Source: Neomegalonema sp.
GTDB lineage: Bacteria; Pseudomonadota; Alphaproteobacteria; Rhodobacterales; Rhodobacteraceae
Assembly (NCBI GenBank): GCA_022760435.1
Contig: JALEFY010000007.1
Span: 186,001-250,000 of the forward strand
Direction of reading: 5' to 3'
DNA: 64,000 nucleotides
Shown here: positions 53,656 through 62,074 of the stretch, one piece after another
Layout of the letters: the number at the start of each line of letters is the position of its first letter
How positions within the stretch are numbered: the stretch's first letter is position 1
Program-made: the position numbers and the translations under genes
Notes under the pieces: generated by a model
What the model saw: the letters and a program-made list of their open reading frames with translations, nothing else
What the model was told of the DNA's origin: nothing
The model's database searches: none

Positions 53656-54423
53656 ATGTCGTTGCAAGATTGGTCGACACGAATTGATACGAATTACTTC
53701 CTGGAAGAGCTGTGGCTGATCGATCATGCCAGTAGTCCGAAACTGGCTTTGGCCAAAGTGTCCAACGCCTTTCGCGACCTTGGTTTCAGTTGTTACGAGT
53801 TTTCCTTCGTCACCAATATCTATGATGAGGCCATGGCCGCGCGGGCGCATTTTTGCTCCTCGAACGAAGACTGGCGCGACCTGTATCAACAGCAAAGCTT
53901 TGTGGAGAAAGACCCCTGCGTCGCCCATTGCTTCCACTCGCAGGAGGTCTTCGACTGGACCGAAAGCGTCGAGCGGGCAGCGGCCGGCGATACTTCCGTC
54001 CCCGGATATGACGTTCTGCGCGCCCGCAGCAGCTTTGGTGCCCAGACCGGTGCGACGATCCCGGTCTGGAAGAGCGGAGAGATCTGCCGCGGCGCCTTCT
54101 CGGTCTGGGGCGATCCGTCCCTTTCGCCGCGCGAATTTGCCCAGACCCTGCGCCGCAATGAGCGCTTGCTGCGCGTCGGGCTTGCTTCCTTCCAGCAGGC
54201 GATGCGCGGGCATCTGGCAACGGCGCTTGGCGTCAGCCTCACCCGCTCCGAGCGCGACTGCCTGCGCCTGCTGAGCGCGGGCTATCGGCCTGAGCAGATT
54301 GCCGGACGCCTTGGCAAGTCCGACCGCACGATCAACAAACAGATCCTGTCGGCCCGCAAACGCCTCGGCGCCAATTCGCGCGATGAGGCGGTGGCGGTGG
54401 CGCTGGTGCTCAACATGCTATGA
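53656..54423 (+). CDS. LuxR-family quorum-sensing type regulator (solo)
   Basis: 255 residues. An N-terminal autoinducer-binding domain keeps several conserved positions (DLYQQQSFVEKDPCVAHC and VFDWTESV, matching the W/Y/D-P/W set). The C-terminal LuxR helix-turn-helix has LTRSERDCLRLLSAGYRPEQIAGRLGKSDRTINKQI. It would bind an acyl-homoserine lactone or related signal and then DNA. No luxI-type synthase gene is in the window, so it is a solo here. It lies downstream of the helicase-nuclease pair on the same strand but 360 bp away. Confidence 0.9.
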   Translation: MSLQDWSTRIDTNYFLEELWLIDHASSPKLALAKVSNAFRDLGFSCYEFSFVTNIYDEAMAARAHFCSSNEDWRDLYQQQSFVEKDPCVAHCFHSQEVFDWTESVERAAAGDTSVPGYDVLRARSSFGAQTGATIPVWKSGEICRGAFSVWGDPSLSPREFAQTLRRNERLLRVGLASFQQAMRGHLATALGVSLTRSERDCLRLLSAGYRPEQIAGRLGKSDRTINKQILSARKRLGANSRDEAVAVALVLNML

Positions 54424-54520
54424 GCCAACAGCGTTTGACCTTCGCGTAAAACTGGATAGGGTCCGGGCGCAATCGTGCTCGGCCCTTTCCTGTCTGCGGC
54501 CGCGCCTTGCCGGAGGTTGC

Positions 54521-54946
54521 ATGCCCTATCCCGTCACAGCGCTCTTTTGCGGGCTCAATACGGTGATTGTGCTGTATCTGGCGATCCGCGTCATTTCCCT
54601 GCGCCGTCGTCATCAGGTGGCGATTGGCGATGGCGGGCATGGCGACCTCGCCCGCGCGATCCGCGGTCATGCCAATGCGGTCGAGACTATTCCCCTCATT
54701 CTGTTCCTCTTGCTGCTGAGCGAGGGGAGCGAGGCGCCGATACTGGTGCCGCTTGCCTTTGGCACCGTGACCTTGATCGGGCGCGTGCTGCATGGGCTTC
54801 ACTTTGCGCATCCCGATCAATACAGTTGGCGGCTGCGGGTCCTTGGCATGCATTTGACCATCTGGCCGCTGCTCGCCATGGCCCTGGGCCTGATCTTCCA
54901 TGCTCTTTTCGCTCTCGCGGGCATTTCATTTTCAGGAGGCGCCTGA
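54521..54946 (+). CDS. MAPEG-family membrane protein
   Basis: 141 residues from the ATG at 54521 with GGAGG 5 nt upstream; the frame is open further upstream but without a ribosome site. Four membrane helices. The family motif RGHANAVETIPLILFLLLL and the later RVLHGLHFAHPD mark it as MAPEG, related to microsomal glutathione transferases. The bacterial role is unclear. The stop overlaps the next start by 1 bp (TGATG), so it is coupled with the PmbA-type protease gene. Confidence 0.9.
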   Translation: MPYPVTALFCGLNTVIVLYLAIRVISLRRRHQVAIGDGGHGDLARAIRGHANAVETIPLILFLLLLSEGSEAPILVPLAFGTVTLIGRVLHGLHFAHPDQYSWRLRVLGMHLTIWPLLAMALGLIFHALFALAGISFSGGA

Positions 54947-56295
54947 TGTTTGACGACCCCGGCAAGCTCGATCGCATCGCCGAGCAACTGCTAGCCCTTG
55001 CCAAGACGCATGGCGCGGACGCGGCGGATGTCCTGATCAGTGCGGGCGACAGCCTCAGCGTTGCGGCGAAGGATGGCAAGCTCGAGGAAGCCGAGCGCGC
55101 CGAGGGCATTGACTTTGGGCTGCGGGTGCTGGTTGACCGGAAACAGGCCTGTGTCAGCGCCTCCGATGCCGCGCCCTCTACTCTGGAGACGCTGGCCGAG
55201 CGCGCCGTGGCCATGGCAAGCGAAGCGCCCGAAGATCCCTATGCTGGCCTCGCGGATCCGTCCCAGCTTGCCCAGGATGTTCCGGCTCTGGATCTGGCGG
55301 ACCCGGCCCCCTTGCCAAGCCCCGAAGCATTGCTCGAACAGGCGCTTTCGCTCGAAGAAGCAACCCTGGCGATGCCCGATATCTCCCAGGCGGAAGGCGC
55401 GAGCGCCAGCGCCTCCCAGGCTCTGGTTCTTCTCGCAACCTCGACCGGGTTTTCGCACAGCTATCGCAGCACCCGCTTTGGCCGCGGCGTCTCGGCAATC
55501 GCTGGCTCTGGGCTCGCGATGGAGCGCGACCATGCCTATAGCGCGGCTCGATACCGCGAAGACCTGCGCAGCGTCGAAGCACTCGCTCAGGAAGCAGCAC
55601 AGCGCGCCGCGCGCAGTCTGGAGCCGCGCAAGGCAAAGAAGGGCCGCTTCCCGGTCCTGTTCGAACCCCGGGTCGCCGAGAGCCTGATCGGCTCACTTGT
55701 CGCCGCCGCCAATGGTGCCAGCGTCGCGCGCGGCGCCTCCTATCTGAGCGACAGGCTCGGTGAGCGCGTGCTGCCCGAAGGGGTCGATCTGCTCGATGAT
55801 CCCTTGCGCCCGCGCGGTCCGGCCTCGCGCCCCGTCGATGCCGAAGGGCTGGCCTGCTCCGCGAAAAAGATCGTCGAGGACGGCGTGCTCCAAAGCTGGC
55901 TGCTCGATCTGGCCTCGGCCCGCAAGCTCGGCCTGTCCTCCAATGCCTCGGCCAGCCGCGGGGTCGGCGGCCCGCCCTCGCCAAGCAGCAGCAATCTGAC
56001 CCTCACGCCCTCAGAGCAAACGCAAGAGGCGCTGCTCGCCCAGATGCAAGAAGGGCTCTTTGTCACGCAGATGATGGGGCGCGGTGTTGATCCGGTGACC
56101 GGCGATTACAGCCGCGGTGCCAAGGGCTTCTGGGTCGAGAATGGCCGCCTCGCCTATCCGGTCAGCGAGCTGACCATCGCCGGGCATATTCTCGACATGC
56201 TGCGCCATGCCCTTCGCGGCAATGACCCGATCCCCGAACACCGGCTCCAGGTACCCAGCCTTCTCATAGAGGAGATGACCATTGCCACTCAGTAG
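54946..56295 (+). CDS. pmbA: TldD/PmbA-family metalloprotease subunit
   Basis: 449 residues from the ATG at 54946 with AGGAGG upstream. It matches PmbA/TldE: GADAADVLISAGDSLSVAAKDGKLEEAERAEG in parts at the N-terminus, PVLFEPRVAESLIGSLVAAANG in the middle, and the C-terminal TGDYSRGAKGFWVENG and PVSELTIAGHI. TldE/PmbA pairs with TldD, which carries the zinc-binding HExxxH motif; this one lacks it. The pair degrades unfolded peptides or matures microcin-like peptides. tldD is not in the window. The gene starts a run of envelope genes. Confidence 0.93.
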   Translation: MFDDPGKLDRIAEQLLALAKTHGADAADVLISAGDSLSVAAKDGKLEEAERAEGIDFGLRVLVDRKQACVSASDAAPSTLETLAERAVAMASEAPEDPYAGLADPSQLAQDVPALDLADPAPLPSPEALLEQALSLEEATLAMPDISQAEGASASASQALVLLATSTGFSHSYRSTRFGRGVSAIAGSGLAMERDHAYSAARYREDLRSVEALAQEAAQRAARSLEPRKAKKGRFPVLFEPRVAESLIGSLVAAANGASVARGASYLSDRLGERVLPEGVDLLDDPLRPRGPASRPVDAEGLACSAKKIVEDGVLQSWLLDLASARKLGLSSNASASRGVGGPPSPSSSNLTLTPSEQTQEALLAQMQEGLFVTQMMGRGVDPVTGDYSRGAKGFWVENGRLAYPVSELTIAGHILDMLRHALRGNDPIPEHRLQVPSLLIEEMTIATQ

Positions 56296-57100
56296 CCCCG
56301 CGCAAGATCGCGCGCTGCTGGTCGCGGCCGTTCGCCAGGCCGGGCCGATCGCACTCAACGCCTTCGTTCAGGGGCAGGCCGCCAATACCCGGATCTGGGA
56401 CAAGGGCGGCGATCTGGGCTTGCTGACCGAGACCGATCTCGCCGTCAATCAGGCTCTGCGTGAGCTGCTGCTCAGCGAGCGGCCCGATTACGGCTGGCTT
56501 TCGGAGGAAGATGCCGATGACCCCGCCCGGCTCTCCACCGCGCGCCAGTTTATCGTCGATCCAATCGATGGCACGCGCTCCTTTGCCGAAGGCAAACCGG
56601 AATTCTGCCTCTCGGTCGCGGTTGCCGAGCATGGGCGGGTGATCGCGGGTGCCATCTTCGCTCCGGCGCTTGATGCCCTCTTTGAAGCTGCGATCGGCGA
56701 GGGCGCGCGCAAGAACGGCACCCCGATCCACACCACCGAGCGCGAAGTGGTCGATGGCGCCCGGATCCTCGCCACCAGGATGGTCCGCCAGCATGCGCAT
56801 TGGGACGGGAGCATCCCCAGTTTCGAGCTTGGCCATGTCCATCCGATCGCCTATCGCCTCTGCCTGGTCGCCGAGGGCGCCTGGGACGGGCTGATTGCCC
56901 TGCGCGGCACGAATGAATGGGATGTCGCCGCCGGCGATCTGATCGTACGCGAGGCTCGGGGCTGGGTCTCCGATCAGCGGGGGCGGCCCTTCCAGTATAA
57001 CAAGACCGTCCCAAGGGTCAGCGGCGCCATCGCTGCGGGGCGGGCGCTGCATCGCGATTTGCGCCGCCGCATGCCCAATGCTCCGGAAATCGCGCGCTGA
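56282..57100 (+). CDS. Inositol monophosphatase-family (CysQ-like) phosphatase
   Basis: 272 residues from a TTG at 56282 inside the end of pmbA, with GAGGAG 7 nt upstream. The metal and phosphate motifs are WLSEEDADDP, FIVDPIDGTRSFAEG and EWDVAAGDLIVREA, as in the inositol monophosphatase/CysQ superfamily. It would hydrolyse 3'-phosphoadenosine 5'-phosphate or an inositol or sugar phosphate, needing magnesium. The 14-bp overlap with pmbA indicates coupling. Confidence 0.9.
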   Translation: MPLSSPAQDRALLVAAVRQAGPIALNAFVQGQAANTRIWDKGGDLGLLTETDLAVNQALRELLLSERPDYGWLSEEDADDPARLSTARQFIVDPIDGTRSFAEGKPEFCLSVAVAEHGRVIAGAIFAPALDALFEAAIGEGARKNGTPIHTTEREVVDGARILATRMVRQHAHWDGSIPSFELGHVHPIAYRLCLVAEGAWDGLIALRGTNEWDVAAGDLIVREARGWVSDQRGRPFQYNKTVPRVSGAIAAGRALHRDLRRRMPNAPEIAR

Positions 57101-57202
57101 CGGCGGATTTTGCCGACCAAGCCCGCATCGCGAGGTGACAAGATCCGCCGAAGGTCCTAGGGCATGGGCGGTAATTTTCGCCATCGTCATTTGGAGAATG
57201 CA

Positions 57203-57454
57203 ATGTCCCAGCAAAACACCTCGGTTCGCCTGCATCTGGTCTTTGGCGGTGAGTTGGTTGACCCGCAGCGCAATGAGTTTCGCGATGTGGAAGCGCTCGA
57301 TGTGGTTGGCATCTTCCCCAACTACGCCAAAGCCTATGATGCCTGGAAATCGGCGGCTCAGCGCACGGTGGACAATGCTCATATGCGCTATTTCATCGCG
57401 CATCTGCACCGGCTGCGGGATGAAGAGGTCGAAAACAGCCCGACTGCCGAATAA
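57203..57454 (+). CDS. DUF4170 protein
   Basis: 83 residues from the ATG at 57203 with GGAGA upstream. The sequence RLHLVFGGELVDPQRNEFRDVEALDVVGIFPNYAKAYDAW in parts matches DUF4170, a small family of Alphaproteobacteria usually encoded between a CysQ-like phosphatase and the DUF374/waaA genes, as here. It has no signal peptide. The function is unknown; its conserved place implies a link to lipopolysaccharide assembly. Confidence 0.9.
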   Translation: MSQQNTSVRLHLVFGGELVDPQRNEFRDVEALDVVGIFPNYAKAYDAWKSAAQRTVDNAHMRYFIAHLHRLRDEEVENSPTAE

Positions 57455-57466
57455 GAGCCGGTCATT

Positions 57467-58297
57467 GTGACGCGTCCGCACACTTCGGCTGAACCCACAG
57501 ATCCCGCGACCAGCGGTCCCGCTGCCACGCCCGGCTCATCGCGCCCGACAAAGCGGCAGCGGGGCAGCAAGCTGGCGCAAAGGCTGCGCGGCTCCGCGCT
57601 GGCGCGCTGGGCGATTGGCGGGCTCGGTGCCTTTTATGTGTGGCTTTGCTTTCGCACAACGCGTTGGGAGTGGGTCGGGCGCGAGCATCTTGATCCGCTG
57701 CTTGAGGGGCCCGCTTTCATCGGCGCCGTCTGGCATGCGCGGCTCGCGCTGGTGGCGATGCTCCGCCCGCGCGGCCGCCGCGCTATCGCCTTGATCTCCG
57801 AGAACAATGACGGCGATCTGATCGCGCGGGTGATTGCCAATCTGGGTGCGCAGGCGGCGCGTGGCTCCAGCCGCGACCCCAACAAACCGGACAAGGAACG
57901 CGGCGGCGGCGCGGCGATGCGTGAATTGGTCGAAGCGCTCGAGGCAGGGGCGATTGCGGTGATGACGCCGGATGGGCCGCGTGGACCGCGCATGCGGGTC
58001 AAGCCCGGGGTTGCCGTCACCGCGACCCATGCCAGCGTCCCGGTGCTGCCCGTCGCCTATTCGACACGGCGCGGCAAGCTGCTGCGAAGCTGGGACCGGA
58101 TGCTGTTGCCGCGCCCCTTTGATCGCGGCGTCTGGGTATTCGGCGCGCCAATCGCGCCAGCGGCCCTTGATGATCGGGCCGCGATCGAGGCAAAGATGGA
58201 ACAGATCGAGCAGGCCCTGATGGCGGTCACGCTCGAGGCCGACCGGCGCATGGGGAGAGAGACGCCGGATCAGGGGGAAACCTTGGTGCTGCCATAA
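57467..58297 (+). CDS. DUF374-family lysophospholipid acyltransferase-like protein
   Basis: 276 residues from a GTG at 57467, 12 bp after the DUF4170 stop. After a disordered basic N-terminus (about 45 residues) there is a membrane-anchoring helix, then IGAVWHARLALVAML and MTPDGPRGPRMRVKPGV. The first contains the HxxxxD-like acyltransferase region and the second the usual DGPRGP turn. DUF374 proteins are thought to acylate lipid A or other lipids. It lies just before waaA. Confidence 0.9.
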   Translation: MTRPHTSAEPTDPATSGPAATPGSSRPTKRQRGSKLAQRLRGSALARWAIGGLGAFYVWLCFRTTRWEWVGREHLDPLLEGPAFIGAVWHARLALVAMLRPRGRRAIALISENNDGDLIARVIANLGAQAARGSSRDPNKPDKERGGGAAMRELVEALEAGAIAVMTPDGPRGPRMRVKPGVAVTATHASVPVLPVAYSTRRGKLLRSWDRMLLPRPFDRGVWVFGAPIAPAALDDRAAIEAKMEQIEQALMAVTLEADRRMGRETPDQGETLVLP

Positions 58298-58357
58298 GCA
58301 GGCGACGCGTTTTGATATGCGGGTCTTGCGGCGCACCATCGCGAAAGGAGTGGGACA

Positions 58358-59725
58358 ATGGCGATGTCCTCGCTGCTGTTTATGTATCGGCGCTTTGCAC
58401 GCTATGGCGGTCCGGCGCTGGCTCGGCGGATGCTGGCTCGGCGCGCGCTGCGGGGCAAGGAAGACCCGAACCGGCTCGATGAGCGGTTCGGCGTGCCGAC
58501 CCTGCCGCGACCCCAAGGCGAGCTGATCTGGCTCCACGCAGCTTCGGTGGGTGAGGCGCTGTCGCTGCTGCCGCTCATCAACGGCATTCGCAAGGCACGC
58601 CCCGATCTTGAGACCCTGGTCACTACGGGAACGGTTTCCTCCGCGATGCTGATGGCCGAACGGCTGCCCGAAGGCGCCGCTCATCAATATGCGCCGATCG
58701 ACACGATCGCTGCGGTCGAGAGCTTCCTTGATTATTGGCAGCCTTCCTTCTGTGGCATCGTCGAGTCCGAGATCTGGCCCACGATGCTCGAACAAGCCGA
58801 TCGCCGCGATATTCCCATTGCCCTGATCAGCGCGCGGGTGTCGGAGAACTCGGCCAAGCGCTGGCGGCGCTATGCGCCGGGCACGATCAAGCTGCTGCTC
58901 AACCGGTTTTCGCTGATCCTGGCGCAGAATGACACCGTTGCCGAGCGGCTGGTGAGCCTTGGCGCCAATCCGCGCCGCCTGGGGGTGTGCGGGGCGCTCA
59001 AGGATGCCGCGACGCCGCTGCCGGTCTCAGACAGCGAGCTCACCGAATTGCGCGCCATCCTTGGCAACCGCCCGCGCTGGATGGCGGCGAGCACCCATAC
59101 CGGTGAGGAAAGCGCCGCCATCACCGCCCATGAACAATTGCGCGGCGAGTATCCGCAAATCCTGACCATGATCGCCCCCCGCCATCCCGAGCGCGCGGAT
59201 GCCATCGCCGCCGAGGCGCGCGAGCGAGGCTGGCATGTGGCGCGCCGCTCCGAAGGAGCGATGCCGCAAGATGGGGTCGATATCTATCTGATCGATACGC
59301 TGGGCGAGTTGGGCTTATGGTATCGGCTGGCGCCCGTGACCTTTGTCGGCGGCTCGCTGAGCCCGGTCGGCGGGCATAACCCGCTGGAACCGGCGCGCCT
59401 TGGCAGCACGATCTTGCACGGTCCGCACTATCACAATTTCCTCGAAGAATATAAGCGCCTGCAAGAGGCAGAAGGCGCCCGCGAAGTGCGGATTGGCGAG
59501 CGGCTCGGGGCGGCGGTTGCCGAATTGCTCAATGAGGATGGCGAGCCCAATGCCGCCGCGCGTGCCTTGTCCGAAAAGGCGTTCGAGGCGACCTTGGGCG
59601 GCGATGCGGTGGTCGCACGCGTGCTCTCGGCAATCACCCCGCTGCTGCCGCCCGAACTCTATGGCGAGCCGGAGCCCTATTCCGACTGGTCCTTCAGCTT
59701 CGACGATGACGATGCAGCCGCCTAG
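58358..59725 (+). CDS. waaA: 3-deoxy-D-manno-octulosonic acid transferase
   Basis: 455 residues. An N-terminal membrane anchor is followed by GELIWLHAASVGEALSLLPL with the catalytic Glu, then FCGIVESEIWPTML. The C-terminal half has MIAPRHPERADAI, FVGGSLSPVGGHNPLEPA and LHGPHYHNF. These define KdtA/WaaA of family GT30. It adds Kdo from CMP-Kdo to lipid IVA on the cytoplasmic face of the inner membrane. The tail after about 430 is acidic (FDDDDAAA). Its end overlaps the lpxK start. Confidence 0.94.
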   Translation: MAMSSLLFMYRRFARYGGPALARRMLARRALRGKEDPNRLDERFGVPTLPRPQGELIWLHAASVGEALSLLPLINGIRKARPDLETLVTTGTVSSAMLMAERLPEGAAHQYAPIDTIAAVESFLDYWQPSFCGIVESEIWPTMLEQADRRDIPIALISARVSENSAKRWRRYAPGTIKLLLNRFSLILAQNDTVAERLVSLGANPRRLGVCGALKDAATPLPVSDSELTELRAILGNRPRWMAASTHTGEESAAITAHEQLRGEYPQILTMIAPRHPERADAIAAEARERGWHVARRSEGAMPQDGVDIYLIDTLGELGLWYRLAPVTFVGGSLSPVGGHNPLEPARLGSTILHGPHYHNFLEEYKRLQEAEGAREVRIGERLGAAVAELLNEDGEPNAAARALSEKAFEATLGGDAVVARVLSAITPLLPPELYGEPEPYSDWSFSFDDDDAAA

Positions 59726-60713
59726 ATTCTGGGCCAACCCGCCGCATGCACCCGGACTGATGGCGCATCTGCTCAAGCCCGCCGCTGCGCTGTTCTCGCT
59801 GGCCGGATGGGTACGGCAGCGCCGCGCCCAGCCTTACCGGGCCGGGGTGCCGGTCATCTGCATTGGCAATCTGATCGCTGGCGGCGCAGGCAAGACCCCG
59901 CTGGCCATCGCCATCGCCGAACGCCTCGCCAAGCGCGATCTGCGCCCGCATTTCATCAGCCGCGGCTATGGCGGCTCGGAGAAAGGCCCGCACCGGGTCG
60001 ATATCGCCCGCGACACCGCAGAGCGGGTCGGCGATGAGCCCTTGCTGCTCGGAGCCTGGCACCCGACCTGGGTCGGCCGCGATCGGGTCGCCTCAGCGCG
60101 CCGCGCGGTGGCAGAAGGGGCCGATGTCCTGATCCTCGATGACGGGTTTCAGAACCCGGCCCTGCATAAGGATCTCTCTCTTCTGGCCATAGATGGCGGA
60201 TTTGGTCATGGCAATGGCTGCGTGATCCCGGCAGGACCGCTGCGTGAGCCTTTGGCGCGCGGGTTTGCGCGCGCTGATGCGGCGGTCATTATTGGCGAGG
60301 GAGAGCCTTTTGTGCCACAGGGCATCCCTTGCCTTCATGCCCGGCTCACCCCGCAATTCACCGGCATTTCCCTGACCGGTGCCCCGGTCCTTGCCTTTGC
60401 CGGGATCGGGCGGCCGGAGAAGTTTTTCGACACGCTGCGCAGCCTCGGCGCGCATTTGGTGGAGACGGTCGCCTTCCCCGACCACCACCCCTATGGCCTT
60501 GCCATCCTCAACCGCCTAGAAATGCGCGCTCAGAGTGCCGGGGCGATGCTGGTGACGACCGAAAAAGACGCCGTGCGCTTTCCGGCAGCCTTTCGTGGCC
60601 GGGCGATGTCTCTGCCGGTTCGGATGGGTTTTACGGATCCGGAAGCGCTGGATGCGCTGCTGGATACCCTCATGCAGGGCCAAAACAGCAAAGATGCAAC
60701 AGCGCGCGCGTGA
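59712..60713 (+). CDS. lpxK: Tetraacyldisaccharide 4'-kinase
   Basis: 333 residues from the ATG at 59712 (MQPPRFWANPP); another ATG lies two codons earlier. It overlaps the waaA stop by 14 bp. The P-loop variant is IGNLIAGGAGKTPLAI, followed by HFISRGYGG, VLILDDGFQNPALHKDL and the later FAGIGRPEKFFDTL and FPDHHPY. It phosphorylates the 4' position of the lipid A precursor before WaaA adds Kdo. The overlap with waaA gives balanced expression of both steps. Confidence 0.94.
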   Translation: MQPPRFWANPPHAPGLMAHLLKPAAALFSLAGWVRQRRAQPYRAGVPVICIGNLIAGGAGKTPLAIAIAERLAKRDLRPHFISRGYGGSEKGPHRVDIARDTAERVGDEPLLLGAWHPTWVGRDRVASARRAVAEGADVLILDDGFQNPALHKDLSLLAIDGGFGHGNGCVIPAGPLREPLARGFARADAAVIIGEGEPFVPQGIPCLHARLTPQFTGISLTGAPVLAFAGIGRPEKFFDTLRSLGAHLVETVAFPDHHPYGLAILNRLEMRAQSAGAMLVTTEKDAVRFPAAFRGRAMSLPVRMGFTDPEALDALLDTLMQGQNSKDATARA

Positions 60714-61033
60714 TGTGAGCAACCGCATTGACGGCCACATTTTCAACGCAAAAGGGTCTGGGGAGGAACTGTTTTTAACCCTTTCTGCGCCACAAGCGGT
60801 TTGCATATTGAATCCCGAAGAGCAGGGGCAATCAGCCATGCTCTTCACGGTCCGGGCGCCATTTCGCTCTCTCCGCTCCCCTCGCGTGCGTCCGGACCGA
60901 CCTTTCTTTCCCCCTCATGCGCGTGGATCGTCGGAACACTCTGGCCGATCAAACCCCGCCGCGTTACGCATTGGGCGAGCGAAGCGCCTTACAGCGGCGC
61001 AAGACGCCGCGTGATGCGGCAGCGGAGGCCAGA
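60714..61033. other. Intergenic region between lpxK and the TPR gene
   Basis: A 320-bp region on one strand. It has short frames without coding character, and a 7-bp inverted repeat AAAGGGT/ACCCTTT (60751-60757 and 60778-60784) around a T5 run. No gene is supported. A promoter for the TPR gene is plausible. Confidence 0.5.
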
Positions 61034-62026
61034 ATGAGCGAGCCGACCGACGAACCGCCCGAAGGTCCATGGGGCAGAGGAGGCTCACGGGGCACAGGAG
61101 GCTCAAGCTCTTCCTTTGGGGGAAGCGGTGACCCGCAAACCGAACTCGAGCGCCAGCTCCTTCTGGCCGAGCGACGTCAGCTTGTCTCCGATTATCGCGG
61201 GATGCGCCGTGCCATCGAGGCTGCCTTGCAGGCCGATCCCGATAGCGCCGTTGCCCATGCCTGGCTGGCGCTGGCCGCGAGCCACCTGGATGATGCCGAG
61301 ACCTGGCGTCGCGCGACCCGATCCGCCCTGGCCCTCGCCCCCGAAGATCCGACTGTCCTGCATAATCTGGCCAGTGCCGCGCTGACGCGAGAGGCTTACG
61401 GCGATGCGCTGCAACTGAGCAGTACGATCCTCGCCCTTGCCCCGGATGATGTGGACGCGCATGTCATCAAGGCGCGGTGTGAGCTGCATTATCAGGGCAT
61501 GAATACCGCTCTGGAAACGCTGGCAGCAGCGCGAGAGCTCGACCCGGATCACCCCGCCGTGCCCAGCCTCGCGGCGAGCACCTTGCTGCAAATGGGCCGC
61601 CGCGAAGAAGCGCTTGCCGCGGCGCAAGATGCCCTCAGGCTCTCCCCCGACAGCTACCTGGCCCATGCAACAGCAGGCTTGTGCGAGGTGCTTGCAGGGT
61701 CGAACAGCCGCGCCCGGGAGCATCTGGTGAGCATGGTCCGGCAGGCGCCGCACCAGAAGAATGTCAATGAGCTGGCCGGGCTGGTGCGCGCCCGCGCAAC
61801 CTGGTGGCTGCGCCCGTGGTTCTGGATCTATCGCCGACTGTATTATGGGCGCGGCGTGCTCGCCTGGGGTGTTGGCCTGATCGGCGCGATCGGATTGCTG
61901 CTCACCACCGGCCCGCTCGCCATCGCTCTGTTCGGCATCCTCTTTGTCTATTTCCTCATCGGCAGCCGGGCCGTCGAGCGCTTGGCGCGCGCTGAGGTCG
62001 AGGCAGCGCTGCGCGATGATTTCTGA
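61034..62026 (+). CDS. TPR-repeat membrane protein
   Basis: 330 residues from the ATG at 61034 with GGAGG 7 nt upstream. A low-complexity Gly/Ser-rich start (with an 18-bp in-frame duplication at 61071-61106, repeating RGGSRGTGG) is followed by about five TPR-like helical pairs (AHAWLALAASHLDDAETW, LHNLASAALTREAYGDAL). Two membrane helices near the C-terminus (WGVGLIGAIGLLLTTGPLAIALFGILFVYFL in parts) anchor it in the inner membrane with the TPRs inside. A scaffold role is likely; partners are unknown. Confidence 0.75.
   Translation: MSEPTDEPPEGPWGRGGSRGTGGSSSSFGGSGDPQTELERQLLLAERRQLVSDYRGMRRAIEAALQADPDSAVAHAWLALAASHLDDAETWRRATRSALALAPEDPTVLHNLASAALTREAYGDALQLSSTILALAPDDVDAHVIKARCELHYQGMNTALETLAAARELDPDHPAVPSLAASTLLQMGRREEALAAAQDALRLSPDSYLAHATAGLCEVLAGSNSRAREHLVSMVRQAPHQKNVNELAGLVRARATWWLRPWFWIYRRLYYGRGVLAWGVGLIGAIGLLLTTGPLAIALFGILFVYFLIGSRAVERLARAEVEAALRDDF
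61071..61106. repeat. In-frame 18-bp direct duplication in the TPR gene
   Basis: GGGGCAGAGGAGGCTCAC and GGGGCACAGGAGGCTCAA lie side by side (61071-61088, 61089-61106), encoding Gly/Ser-rich sequence. Two mismatches. Confidence 0.88.
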
Positions 62027-62074
62027 CATTGCCGTCTGAAGGGATCAGAGCCCTCTTGCGAGATCAAAGCCGGA

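Noticed and set aside
54475-54945. N-terminal extension of pmbA
   Set aside because: It overlaps the MAPEG gene in another frame. The ATG at 54946 has an AGGAGG site and matches the family start.
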